From: Flaveria trinervia
Taxonomy: Eukaryota; Streptophyta; Magnoliopsida; Asterales; Asteraceae
Reading direction: 5' to 3'
Length of the DNA stretch: 64,000 nucleotides
Assembly (NCBI GenBank): GCA_025506515.1
Contig: CM046442.1
Location: 13,746,863 to 13,810,862, forward strand
Made by a program: the position numbers and the translations under genes. Shown here in pieces: positions 47,787-59,920 of this stretch. The notes under the pieces were generated by a model that was not told where the DNA came from, searched no databases, and saw only the letters and a program-made list of their open reading frames with translations. How positions within the stretch are numbered: position 1 is the first letter of the stretch; each line of letters begins with the position of its first letter.

Positions 47787-48490
47787 CAAATTCTTATTAT
47801 TTCTTAAAAAATGTGTGTTCTAAGTTGTCTAAGTCCGTCATCTTCATAAGCTCATGTTTTCCTTGGATTAATAACTCTTTCTCTGAAGACTTTCCTTAGA
47901 TTAATTGATGATTTTATCGGAAGTTTAGGCATTTTAACTTCGGAAGAAACTCATACCTTCAAAATATTTAACTGAATAAGAAATTACCTTCGAAGAGATT
48001 TCAATTTTATCTTCCGAAGCTTAAATAGTTATCTTAGACACTTACTTATTTTCAAGGACCTTTTCCTTCCGAAGCAAAAATTAACTCTCGGAAGCTTTGT
48101 TGATCTCTATACAAAGCACTCAAGTCTTAATTTTTTCATTCGAAGCAAAATCATCAAATACTCTCAGGAAATTCTTCCGAAGTCATTTTAGCTTCGGAAG
48201 CTTTTTCATTAAAACTTCCGAAGATAATCAACCTTCGGAAGCTTTTTGACTTCCAAGAAAACTACTTTTTGAGCAAAAAGTAAACTACTTTTTCAGAGGT
48301 GGGACCGACATCCGGATTTCAAAGTTTATACTCTTTCATTAAACTTAAACTTTATCTGAAATCCATCTCTCATATATACCCAACGGTTTCCCCCCTCTTC
48401 TATCATCTGCTCTTCCTCCAAACCTAAAAACCCATATTTCTCTCTGAAATTTCTTTCTTTCTTTCTTCTTCATCTCTAAGCTACCTCAAA
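47787..48490 (+). other. SIRE spacer rich in GCTTCCGAAG-like motifs
   Basis: Between the solo LTR and the env-like ATG, about a dozen copies of CTTCCGAAGC or its complement GCTTCGGAAG (some with one change) occur between 47880 and 48290. A pyrimidine-rich leader with TTTCTTTCTTTCTTC precedes the ATG at 48491. No gene is seen. Confidence 0.7.
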
Positions 48491-51400
48491 ATGGCTAACC
48501 TTGCTCACAGAAATAATCACAACTTTACCATGCAGCTACACAAACAACACAATCAAGTTGCTCTGTTATGCTCTGAGAAAGATCCTCATTTTTCAAAGGT
48601 TTGCCGTTTCTTGTCTCTGTCCACTACTTCACCTCCCTAACCATTGATCATCCACTCTATGAGGATCAGTTGCTTGAATTCTGGAAGACCTGCCAAGAGG
48701 TCATTATGGACGGGGAGAAGGCACTGTCTGCCACAGTGCATGGGAGAACAATCTTCATCACTCCGGCCATCATCAACCGACATCTTCAGCTGGATGATGA
48801 AGAAGGTGAGGTGTTCTTCCCAAAGGAAGCTGTAAATCATTCCTTTGCGCAGATGGGATATGAGAGAGATTTCTTTGTAAAGACCTTCAGGAAGGGAAGG
48901 TCTCATCCAAATGGATATTCCTGCTCCATGTGTCATTCACAGATTATCAAACAAGCATGGTGGATGGGACCAGATTCCTGAAGATCTCTCCTTCATAGTC
49001 CATGGAATGGTTCAAGGGGTAAAATTCAGGTATTCTCAGTTTGTTTATACAAATTTGCTTGCTAATTTAGACTCCTTAGAGTATTACATGTTTCCTAGAT
49101 ATGTCATGTACATTCTTAACTGTGAACTGGGCTCACAGTTAAGGGAAACAGGTAACATTCTTAAATTGGGACAGATGAAGCTCGACATCTTTAAAACACT
49201 GAGAAAGTCCACCGTTGGATTCTCTGGGGTAGAAACAACCCTAGTCCCAAAAATGTTAGAGCTCATTGCTCAAGGTGACAACCTAGCAGTACAAGCTAGT
49301 GTTGAACCCACACCTGCTACTTTCCAACCACCTACACAACCTCAAATTTCCATCACCTACCAAAGAAAATCCAAACGAACCCCTGCTCAGACTATTCAGT
49401 CTGTGGAGGCTCCCATATACTCACCCATATAGGAAGAAGTGGATACTGGAGCTCCCACTTCTCCTGAGGAGCAGACCACTCCCATTTTTTCAAGAATCAA
49501 TGTTGAGGTTCCTCATGCTCAGCCTGATGAGCTCATTAGCCCTACTGCCTTAAGCCACCACTCTGAGTCTCAACACTCAAGTGATCAACCTTCAGGAGAC
49601 AGTTACCATCCCCAGCCTATAGACCTCAACCAACCAATTCCCAACCTTGACTTCTATACTGATGAAGATCTAGGTTTCAGTGAGTATAATGAGTCTCTCT
49701 TCTTTTCCCCTACTCAAAGAGAGATGAATACTCTTGAGTCTCTTACATCTATCCCACATCAGTCACCTACAACTGAGGTGGACACTCCTGAACCTGTTCA
49801 GGATGTCCATATGGAAGAGACTCTCACTTCTGCAAGTGATTACATCATTAAGACCTCAACCATGGCAACTCAGCCTACTGACATCTCAACTGAGACTGCC
49901 AGTAAGCAGAGGAAATCCAATGGTCAAGAACTTAGAACTGGTCATGAGAGAAAGGACTCTGGTCCAATTTTCTCCACCCCCAGTGATTCTTCTGATGAAG
50001 ATGAGGGGGACCTGAGTCTAAAAGTGCAACAACTATCCAAAACATGCACCTATTTAGTCTCAAAGGTCAGTCACCTTGAATCTTAGGTGACTACCTTACA
50101 TAATAGGATCAATAATCAGCAACTTGAGATTTCATATCTTAAGGAAAAACTAGCTGGGAGACCCTTAAGGAGAGCTCAACCAGGAACACAAGAACCTGTG
50201 GATATGATTGATCTATCCTCCAACTCACCTATGCAAGTGGGTGATGCTACCAAAAAGGGGGAGAAAGTCTTTACAGCCACAGAACCTGGGAGTTCCTCTG
50301 AGAGAATGGACATTGAGGACTCACCATCCTCACTTGCAACTGTGCATTCTCAGCAACCTCCTCTAGTTCACATTGATGTGGACTACACGGACTCCTTCAT
50401 ACAAAGTCTGTTTGAGGATGGGATACCAAGGGCTATGTCACCTTCATCATCCTTTAATCACATCATTGGATGGAGGTATGACAACAACTGGAAGGCCCTC
50501 ATCATCATAAAAGTTCAAGGACAGCAGGAAGTCTTTAATTTTTAGAACTTGGACTACTATGAAGGCCTGGATCTTGTAAACATGCCACTTGTCAACCCAA
50601 CCAATCAAGACAAGTTGACAGACTGGCTAAAAGAATCCAAGACAGGATCATTGCAGAGTTCAGCCTAGAAGGAGACTAAGGCAATCAGACAATGTCATCG
50701 GTCAACTGGATGTTGAGGCAGACCCTAAGATTAGCTTCATAGGGGAAACCTTGACTGAAGGCCCAGTGACAGAACTTGAGAGTCCTGTCTCATCATCTCC
50801 AACTACTGCAGAGATCCATATTCCTTCTGAGACACCTGCTGGTGAAGGTGCTTCTCAACCTCTCTCTGGCCTGAGCTCAGATGTTGCAACGAGCAATGAA
50901 GGCCAAAGATCTCTCCACCCTGAGTCACAAAGGTCTGTGAGTGACAAGGGAAAAGAAAAATGACATCTGAGGAGATTGAGGAGGAGGAGAGAGAGAGGAA
51001 AAGGAGGCTAAGGGGAGAAGTTCCTCTACTGAGTCTCCAAGACTCATGGAGTCTGCAATCAGGGCTGCCCCCAGACCAGATACTCAGAATGATGAGTTAA
51101 GGGCAGTCAGGATCAACTATCTGCAGAGTAGGAACTATGACATAGATAATATCATTTCTCTCCCCTTGGATGAATTGAATGAGCTGGTTGATCTGGAAAG
51201 GTCAAGAGAGAAGAAGGAGGCAGAAGATGCAGAACTCCTAGTACAAGTCAAAGAAGAGAGAAGAAGAAAAAGACTGTATAGAGGTATTCCTACCCTCTCA
51301 CCAGTTCAAAAAAGTCCTGAACAAGAGGATGTGGTTCAACAAGAACCTCAGGTAGATAAGGAAGAAGACAGAATCAAGATGATTAACTACCTGAGTGCCA

Positions 51401-52309
51401 CAGGTCTCTATCAGGCAGATGCACTCCTTCCCTTACCTTATGACTATGTTGAGTTTGAGTATTTAAAACAACTTGAGCTTGAGTTAGTCAAGGAAAGAAA
51501 GACAACAAAGAAGAAGATGAGGGAAGAAGCTGCAAAGTCAAGAGCCATCATCCAAAAGAGCATGAAGAAGTATGCTGATAGGTAGAGGATGATGAGCTTC
51601 TTGAAGCTGTATGGATTCTCCGAAAGGAGACTTGGACCCATGTCTCTATCCACTATGGATGAGCATATCAGGGTAATCAAGCAGAAGATTAAGAGTGGAG
51701 TGCTCACTGACTTACACTCCACTCCAAGTCAGGCCCCACCTAAAGTGGAGGTTAAGGTTGAACAAACAGACACAACACAACCCGGACCTCCTGCTAATGC
51801 TCAGCAAACTTCATCTTCTGATCCACACAGGGTCAACCTCCCTCTCCTTCTAAGCCTGAGAGAGAGGAAGTCCCAACTGAGAGAGACAGTGAAGATCAAT
51901 CTGGTGCTGCAGGCCAGTCTTCTCAGTTAAAATTTGGAAAGAGAAAGAAGAGGATGGCTTCTAACCAAAGTCTAAGAAGAAGAAGAAGCCTGCATCCCCT
52001 TCTGAACCTCAGGATGAATCAGAACAACCTGAGGATGTGCAGCCAGAGGATGCTCAACCAACTCCAACTTTAGTAGTTCCTCTCGCATCAGGAAGACCCA
52101 TCTTGTCTTGGACATACACCACAAATCCAGAAAGGTGGCATGTTATTAGAGATCAAGGGATTGAAGACATTTATACATGGGAAGTTATGTTTCAGTTGCC
52201 TCTGCATGACCTCTTTGACATGAGAAGACACTTTGACAGCCTGAAGGATCCTGATCATCTTATGAAGAAAGGAATGGTGATCATCCTAATGAGGACTGTT
52301 AATATCTGA
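48491..52309 (+). pseudogene. env-like region of SIRE-like copia (broken)
   Basis: The reading starts with MANLAHRNNHNFTMQLHKQH at 48491 and shifts near 48600 and 48930. A single phase then spans 48911-50545 with stops at 49430-49432 and 50084-50086. Further frames cover 50751-50963, 51046-51930 and 52037-52309. The protein would be hydrophilic, rich in Pro, Ser and Glu in the middle, with a charged helical part (about 51160-51580). Frames in this position are called env-like in SIRE elements. I see no signal peptide or clear membrane anchor, so function is unknown. Confidence 0.75.
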
Positions 52310-52340
52310 AGTTTTCTAAGTGTTTTGGTAGCATCAGCCT

Positions 52341-52350
52341 AGGGGGAGTT
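52341..52350 (+). promoter_or_regulatory. Polypurine tract of SIRE-like copia
   Basis: AGGGGGAGTT directly precedes the 3' LTR at 52351. Confidence 0.8.
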
Positions 52351-53146
52351 TGTAGAGATTAATGAAGAGGCTGATGCAACCTAAACATCTTTAGTCTTTC
52401 CTGCATGCTGCACAAGTGCATTAAAGTGGAATGCTTCGGAAGTTTCACATGTGCAACATAAATACTCTAAGTGTAAAATCTTCCGAAGCCAAGACCAATA
52501 TCTTCCGAAGCCAAAGATGAAGTCTTCCGAAGCCTCAGAGACAAAGTCTTCTGAAGCTTCAAGTTCATGAAGACAGATTTCTTCCGAAGACTTTTAGTAA
52601 CATGCTTTATCTGATGTACTGTTCCATAAAGCTGAACACCTTTCCGCTGCAACTCTGCAAGTCACCACTAACATGGTTTGGTGAAAAGGTCCATACTTTT
52701 GGCAACTGTACATTAAGGTCTTGAGTCTGTAACTTTCTACTTTATGTACTTTATCCTTTTTGTAATAGATAAGGATGTGAGCTATGGCATGTCATAGTCA
52801 CTAGTCAAAAGGCAATCTGCCTTTTGAATCTACAATTGATTTTGTGTGTGTCTAGTCAATTGTATCCAGCTGGCTTTCAAAGTATAGCCGGTTGTAGGAT
52901 GTTTAATAAGTATCTCATGTTCTTGTATCTTTCGATATGCTTTGTAACACTTGTAATAGAACATAGAGAAAACAATATACTGCATTCTTGAAAACCATAC
53001 ACTTGTGTTCTTTACGTTCTGTCTCTTACATTACTTGTGTTCTTAGTGTCTTATCTTGGTTAATCCAGTTTACTGTTTGATTAAAGTTTGGTTAATCTCC
53101 TATTTGTGTTGTTGTGTTGTAACTCACACCCTTCAACGCTCCTGCA
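52351..53146 (+). repeat. 3' LTR of SIRE-like copia
   Basis: It matches 38199-38973 with scattered substitutions and one 22-bp extra segment holding a GCTTCCGAAG-like motif. It ends CAACGCTCCTGCA. Confidence 0.93.
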
Positions 53147-53229
53147 TTTTATGTGTTCAAGATTATTATTTGTTATATGATTATATTGAGTTTATATTTG
53201 TTAATAAAAATTATAAATTATTATTTGTT

Positions 53230-53289
53230 ATATGCATAAAACTTCAGAAACACCTATTTAGTAATTAGTATTTTCGATTTGCACACACG
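53230..53289 (+). repeat. 60-bp direct repeat, right copy
   Basis: 59 of 60 bases match 34563-34622. Host block A resumes immediately after it with AGGATTCTTAAACC, which corresponds to GAGAATTCTTAAAC in block B. Confidence 0.85.
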
Positions 53290-53446
53290 AGGATTCTTAA
53301 ACCACTTTAGTGATTTTAATTCCAAGACTTCCCATTTGAACTTCAAGAACACCACCTTACACGCCCATCACCACCATTAACGCTCAAACGTGTTGCACTT
53401 ATGGTCTAAATTCTTTTATATAGAAACACAACCCTCTCACGCTCAC

Positions 53447-54835
53447 CCTCACCATTAGGACTTTAGGATGTTATTACTTATAGTAGGCTATTTAATTTGT
53501 TACTATATGTGAAAACTTTTACCCACTGATTAGTAATAAGTATGTCGTTGAAAATCTATCAAAGTGACAAAGAGTGAAAAACATGAGTGTAAATCTTATC
53601 CATAACATCATTGACGTATTATTGATAACTACATCATTAGAAAGCTTCCCATAAACTATAACCAAATGATGGTTATAGGTGTTGGTGTTCATTGATAAGC
53701 ATCCTACCATCATGGATTTTGAAATCCGTCAGTAATCACCAACTAATTACGATGAACTATTTGCTTTCTTATTTTCTAACTTTTTAAATGTTTTAGTGGA
53801 TTCCATCGTTGGCAGACCATGTTTATATTTTTGTCGGCATACTCAATATTCTACTGGTGATGAAACACATACATAATTGAGTTAAATTAATTAAATTTAT
53901 ATTTCCTTAAGAAGGTGCCAGAGAAAAAAAAGATGAATTAATGATCAGGGTCGACTCAACATTTTTAAACGCCTAAATCTAAACAAAATTTTGAGGTCCT
54001 ACCTATATATTAGTCTTAAAGATTTTTGTCTCAAATCAGCGATATAAACAAATTTGTTTATAGTTTCACAGAAAACAATTTAGAGCAGAAAATAACTTAA
54101 TTAACTTAAACATTATCAACTAAAAAAAGAGCATATTAAATGATAAACAAATAACAATTGATTAAAGTAAAAAGAAAAATCAATTGCAAATGTAAATTAA
54201 AATCAAAATAGACGACAATAGATTACATAAGCAAAAAAACAATGATACATGAACTTAAAGAACTGTTAACATTGAATACTCAATGAACTTTTGGTGAATA
54301 AGTTTCGTAAGTCAAATTCGATGAACCAAGTTTTATATGTTGACCTCGCTAAACCTTCAAGAATTTTGTTATCCTTTGATATTTTTGTTATCTGTCGCAT
54401 TTATCTATAAAAATGTATGTTTTTGTTTTGAAATTTTGGGATCCTTAAATTTTAAAGGCCTAAAGCGGTTGTTTTAGTTGTTTATACTGTAAAAAACCCC
54501 TATCAATGATGACTATAGACTTAGTAACTGATTTTAATTTTAGTTTTATACGTACTTTTTAGTTAATTATGAAAATAATTATTTATTTGCTGTCTTTGAC
54601 TACACACATATAACGATATGTTTTAGGCATATATCTTTCAGCTTTGGCGATTTCTCAACTCTTGGTGCACCCACCATTTAGCTTTTAGGACAACTTTATA
54701 TCATAAATGGTAAAACAAAAAGTCTACATCATTCATTTCATTTAAAGTTTTACAAGACAATTATCACCTTATAATAACGTGTCCAATTACAAAATAACAA
54801 GATTATGGTCCCCAACAATAACGTTACATTAGAAT
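53447..54835. other. Intergenic DNA without recognised gene
   Basis: It is AT-rich sequence between the end of block A and the epoxide hydrolase copy 1. From about 54560 on it aligns with 60190-60440, i.e. with the region after the stop codon of copy 2. Confidence 0.5.
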
Positions 54836-55463
54836 TTAAAACTTGTTAATGAAATCGAAAATATGGTTGTTGATCTCTTGTGGCTTCTCTTGATTGATAA
54901 AGTGAGCAACTCCTTCCATCACCAACACTTCTTCTAGTCCGAGGACCGTTTTCTTGAATCCACCACCGTGTATGTAATCCTTTACTCCCGGAAAGGCGTA
55001 TGTTAGATCTATGTCCCCCACTATGAATTTTACCGGCACTGATATCTTTGATTCGGCCCATGCGGCACACAACTCCCAGTTTCTACGATTCAAACTATTA
55101 ATTAAACACACGATATGTGTTTCAAGGGCATAAACAAGTTGTCATTTTAGTTCCTAATTTAGGGGTTCCTAGAAATTTATTAAGAATTATGATTCTTGAC
55201 TAGCAATAATATTTGGTTTCACTTCTTCAGTCTCTGTATTTGAGTGCGATATAACCTTCACATTGGAAAGCCGAAACCATAGAGTGCATCCTACCAAACC
55301 AATTGATCTGAAGCTCATTGATGATTTACTTAGGTAGATGTTTAAATAATAGTTTATGATTACTTATAGATCAAAACAACGATAGTAGTTAAATCCTCCG
55401 CGGAATCTTGTGGCGTGATACTTGGATGCAAAGTAGTCGAGGTCTTGTTCGGTTAACCAAGAA
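54836..55463 (-). pseudogene. Soluble epoxide hydrolase, 5'-truncated tandem copy
   Basis: Exon 3 (55082-54836) is open, with VGDIDLTY (catalytic acid), GVAHFINQEKP (catalytic His) and a stop at the same place as copy 2. The intron (55083-55367) keeps its acceptor, but the donor dinucleotide is AT instead of GT. Only the last 96 bases of exon 2 remain (55368-55463, SWLTEQDLDYFASKY to FNYYR), where sequence switches abruptly to block B. Exon 1 with the nucleophile Asp is missing, so no active enzyme is possible. Exon 2 here keeps the T that copy 2 lacks. Confidence 0.9.
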
Positions 55464-55469
55464 TCATAA

Positions 55470-56574
55470 TTCTGCATTAGGTAGTACTTTGAATTCTAAC
55501 AGGGGAGCTAACAGTCATGTGACACTCAACTTATCTAGTCTTGAGTCTTGATAGTTTGAAAACTTACTATGGTAATGATTCACACTATGTTGGAAGTGGT
55601 AAATGACATTCTATCCTTCACATATGACTTATCATAGCTATCTAGGTTATTTAGGTGTTTGCATGATTATAACGACATGGTCATTAGTCTTGTTATAGAA
55701 TGTTTGTAGACATGAACAAGAAAATTTCAAAATATTAGAAAAGAAAATATATGAAAAAATGAGAAAAAGAATAGAAGAGAGAAAAGTAAAAAAGAAATAG
55801 AGCAATTTCAATATATATATACACACATATATATATATATCATTAATATTAGTTTAGTAGAATATTTTCGGTTATGTTAGTCATATTTAAGCAAATAACT
55901 AGACTGATTCTCAACAACTTAACCATTTTTAAAAATCTTTCTTTACCTTTAACTTAAATCCTGTTACAAGTCCTTTTCAAAATCATTATGATTCGTGCGG
56001 TGTTTGTTTGGGTGGTTGAGATTTAATCCTTGTTAAACATATGATTATATTCGTTACATAGTGGCAATGAGTGTTCACATATGCACATGCACTCTTTCAT
56101 GTAATCAAAGACTCAACTGTGTGTGAACATTGTGAGCAACAATAGGTAAACATGTTATACACTCTACTAAAAAAATAATTGTTTACTTGAATCTTGTCTC
56201 GCCTTAAACAAAATAATGTGTTGACATGGATGTTGTTTTCTACTTGATGATGTCTTTCTCGAGGATCATCCTTGCAATTGAATTTTATTTGCTTGTGGTT
56301 CACTTCAAGTATTGCTATTTTGGAATTTTTATCGTTGGTTTGATTGAAAATAAACTAAGTTCAAATGTGACAGTATATGACATGCATAGAACTTCAAAAA
56401 CAGCTCTATAGTAATTGGTATTTTGAACTAGCACACACGAGAATTCTTAAACTACTTTTAGTTGATTTTACTTCCATGAATTCCCATTTGAACTTCAAGA
56501 ACACCACTTTCAACACCCATCACCACCGTTAAGGCTCAAACGTGTTTCACTTATGGTAAGGTCTAAATCTCTAT
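55470..56574 (+). repeat. Host duplication block B (uninterrupted paralogue of block A)
   Basis: It aligns in order with 28408-28773, 32303-32619, 34310-34622 and 53290-53446. It starts within seven bases of the truncation point of epoxide hydrolase copy 1, so the duplication breakpoint probably caused the truncation. Confidence 0.85.
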
Positions 56575-56868
56575 ACTAATAAATTTATATACTAATAAAT
56601 TTATATACTAATAAATAAAAATAATCCAAACACTTGTTATCATTCTAGACCATTTAATAATGGTTTTCCTGCCTTTCTCTCCTTTTAATTATAAATGCTA
56701 TAATAACTATTTATTAACTAAAACTATCCATAACTAAAATTTCAAATATGTTAACTTCAAATTTTTAAATGTGTAATACATGGGTTTATTCCATCCGTAT
56801 AATACACAATATGTAAGACATAACTTTTTATATTATAAATCATGTAATACTAAATTATTTAGCCCGTG
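56575..56868. mobile_element. AT-rich insertion of about 290 bp in block B
   Basis: It is absent from block A. It starts CTATACTAATAAATTTATAT with three tandem copies of a 17-bp unit and ends near TTTAGCCCGTG. The start resembles a Helitron 5' end, but no 3' hairpin with CTRR is found, so the class is open. Confidence 0.4.
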
Positions 56869-56888
56869 TATATAGAAACACAACCCTC

Positions 56889-57754
56889 TCACACTTAGGC
56901 GTATGGAGGGCTTCCAGACGAATGAACATTATAGGGCATATGGACCCTCAGTCGCATAACTTTCAGTCGTGTGACCTTCAGTCGCATGACCTTCGGCTGT
57001 ATGGCCTTCAATCGCATAACCTCCAATCGCATGAGGAACACTTAGGCGCATGGACAACTTCCAGGCGCATGGGCACTATGGGGCGTATGGACTCTCAGTC
57101 ACATGACCTTCGATCGCATGACCTTCAGTCGCATGGGGAGATCTCCAGGGGTATGAGCCCTAGTTGGGCGTAGAAGCAACCTCTTTCAAACCTGAACAGC
57201 AGAATGCAGTCCCCAAATCCTCTCTAACATGTTCTAAGCTTAAACCATCCTTCTAAGTCTTAGAAACCTAGTCGCATCATCCTTCAAACTTGCCCAAACT
57301 CGAACCCCACCGATCGCACACAACACATACATACGGGTACACACCCAACACAACAAAAACAGTTTTATCTGCATTCCAGCCCCAAAATTTGTTAAAAACA
57401 TGTAAAATAGGGGTCCTAGAACTCACCTTGGCAGCCTCTTCGGGTAGAGCTTCCCACAAACCCGCTTGCTTCAAGTTCACACCTAGAAACCCAATTGGAT
57501 TAACTCCTGCACTTGATCTTCAAGAAACCGAAAACTTTCTACCCTTTCTCCCTTTTCTCTCCCTCTCTCAGCCGACTGAAGGATGAGTATGGGGAAGAGA
57601 GTGGGCTGCCATGCCCTTTACACCTACTTTCCCAAAATTTTATCCTTTTGACATGTTTTATCCCTTAACTTGGGTAAAATGCCTTCCCCCCCTTTTTTTC
57701 TTTCTTTTTCCTTCTTTTTCTTCTTTTCTTGGCTAAAAATAACCGGGTGTTACA
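56889..57754 (-). mobile_element. LTR fragment, inverted arm (LTR head)
   Basis: On the minus strand the LTR starts TGTAACACCCGGTTATTT at 57754 and runs to about 56889, where it is cut. The part 56895-57388 is an inverted repeat of 58251-58755. No internal element sequence is joined. Confidence 0.7.
56930..57150. repeat. Degenerate 15-17-bp repeats in LTR fragment
   Basis: Variants of CAGTCGCATGACCTT are repeated more than ten times, and the array is present in reverse at 58500-58740. The open frames with repeated Ser-His-Asp-Leu-Gln are a result of this array. Confidence 0.75.
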
Positions 57755-58250
57755 GTATCATTTAATGTTGTTACACTTATTTATTCCTACTTAACGCCCC
57801 GTTGCAACGTTCAAATCCTAGATCAACTTAGCTATTGTTTTGTAACGTTTTACATTTCATAAGTGTGTTTCAATGTTTTTATGTCTACTTTACCTTCTAT
57901 TTTATTTTTTTCATTTTTATTTTTTTATTAATACGAGTTTTTCTGGTGTCAATGGTTGCTGATGGTGGTGTGACATTAGCGTTATTTAGTATGGTTTTAT
58001 GCCCCCGCCGCAAAGCGGGGGGCTTGATACTTGTATAATATTAATTACTAACTTTTTATGTATTATAAGTTGTACAACATGCTATAGGAGTTATATCACT
58101 TTTTGTCTTATTCATTTTTAATCTTTAACTTTTCTATTTCAACCTAATATTTTAATATTTTTACAATTTAACCCAAATATTTTTTATAATTTTAACTTTG
58201 GTCGTTATAACTTTATATTTGAATTTTTTTAATTTTTACGTTTCAATCTA
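57755..58250. other. Spacer between the inverted LTR arms with GC-rich hairpin
   Basis: It is T-rich sequence with no gene. GCCCCCGCCGCAAAGCGGGG at 58001-58020 forms a strong hairpin reminiscent of Helitron 3' ends, followed by CTTGATACTTGT. A true CTRR terminus is not visible. Confidence 0.4.
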
Positions 58251-59920
58251 CATTTTGGGGCTGGAACGCAGATGAAACTGTTTTTGTTGTGTGGGTGTGT
58301 ACCCGTATGTATGTGTTGTGTGCGATCGGGTGGGGTTCGAGTTTGGGCAAGTTATGTTTGAAGGATGATGCGACTAGGTTTCTAAGGCTTAGAAGGGATG
58401 GTTTAAGCTTAGAACATGTTAGAGAGGGTTTGGGGACTGCATTCTGCTGTTCAGGTTTGAAAGAGGCTGCTTCTACGCCCAACTAGGGCTCATACCCCTG
58501 GAGATCTCCCCATGCGACTGAAGGTCATGCGACCGAAGGTCATGTGACTGAGAGTCCATACGCCCCATAGTGCCCATGCGCCTGGAAGTTGTCCATGCGC
58601 CTAAGTGTTCCTCATGCGATTGGAGGTTATGCGACTGAAGGCCATACGGCCGAAGGTCATGCGACTGAAGGTCGCACGACTGAAAGTTATGCGACTGAGG
58701 GTCCATATGCCCTATAATGTTCATTCGTCTGGAAGCCCTCCATAAGCCTAAGTGTTCATACGCCCCAATAGAGCTCATACACCTAAAGGACTTAGAATAT
58801 TTTTCTGATTTTTAGAGGAAAAGTGATATGTAGGCTTTGAATTGGGATGTTCGCAGGGGCTAGGTAAGTTGACTTTTGAGGTCATAAATGATGTGATGGG
58901 TGATGCATGATTGATGCATGATTGATGCATGATGGTGTGTATGATGTATGTTATGTATGATTGATGGTGCCTTGTATGGCGATGTTTTATATGTTATGTT
59001 CCTGATTATGTATGTTATTTTTTTCGTGCCTTTACGTTGAATGTTAATGAATGAAATGAAAAGTATTATGTAACGTAAAGTGAAAGATAATGAAAAGTGT
59101 AACGTAATGAAAGAATGCATGCATTAATGAATAAATGAAAGTAAGAAAGGCTTGCAAGCAAATGTATGGAGGTTCACACCCAATGAAGGGTGTTAACTCA
59201 ACTGTGTGTGAGTTAACTACCCTGGAAGGATGCACACTGTGGTCTAATCCGTGCGACTAACCATACGTATGGGATCCTTATCGCTTACCCCGGTACTGTG
59301 GTTAGGCCACCGGGCACAATGTATGGGAGTCTATGTATAGACTTCGGCCAAGTACCCGCTTTATGCTTGATGGTGGGGTGAAGCACATGGCATTTGTCCA
59401 AATGAAAGTAAAATTAATGATGTATGTACAGAATGAACAATACAAAAGAAAAGGAATGAATGATGATAATGAATGATAAGGAGTAACATGCGATGAACGA
59501 ACGAATAATGAAGATAATAATGATATTATCTATGTGTATGTATGATGCATGATCATGTACGATTATAAAGAACAGTTTTAAATGAAAGATAAAGTATGTT
59601 TTATTTTAAAACTAGAACTCACTCAGCAACGTTGATTTTTATGTGTTTCCAGTTGGCAGATAATGGTTGCTGAGGATGGCACGGGGCGGTTACTTGGCTC
59701 ATTTTGGACGACATTCTTTTGTATAATGTTTTTGTATTATAATGCGAACAAACGATATTTTGTAATGAATGTTGTATTATTTTGCAAAATCGTTTATTTT
59801 AATGAAATGAAATGTTTGTTTTAATGATTCCACTGCAACACTTTATTGAGGTTAATGTAATTATATGTTTTAAGTGCAATGATTGACCAACTGTAAGCGT
59901 CCCGGGAACTGGACCTTACA
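58251..59920 (+). mobile_element. LTR fragment, plus-strand arm (LTR body and tail)
   Basis: It begins within the LTR at the point matching 57388 and continues to a probable LTR end GGGAACTGGACCTTACA at 59920. It lacks the first 370 bases of the LTR. ATGCATGATTG repeats occur near 58895-58940. The frames between 58860 and 59235 are not recognised. Confidence 0.6.

Larger units (their letters stand above)
38199..53146 (+). mobile_element. SIRE/Maximus-like Ty1/copia element with env-like region
   Basis: LTRs are at 38199-38973 and 52351-53146, with a primer site at 38976-38987 and the polypurine tract AGGGGGAGTT before the 3' LTR. The order is gag (with extra coiled-coil and basic part), PR, INT, RT, RNase H, a spacer, then about 3.8 kb of additional reading frame. 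A long gag and a frame after pol are hallmarks of the SIRE lineage. No clean target duplication is seen (ATATG before, TTTTA after). A solo gypsy LTR lies at 45254-47786; without it the element is 12.4 kb. Many stops and shifts make it inactive as read. Confidence 0.9.

Noticed and set aside
58001..58035. Second Helitron 3' terminus
   Set aside because: The hairpin is strong but the expected CTRR followed by T is not present at the right distance, and no 5' end could be paired with it.
56922..58778. Paired frames with repeated Ser-His-Asp-Leu-Gln as a repeat protein
   Set aside because: They arise from the 15-17-bp DNA repeats in the inverted LTR fragments and have no independent coding evidence.
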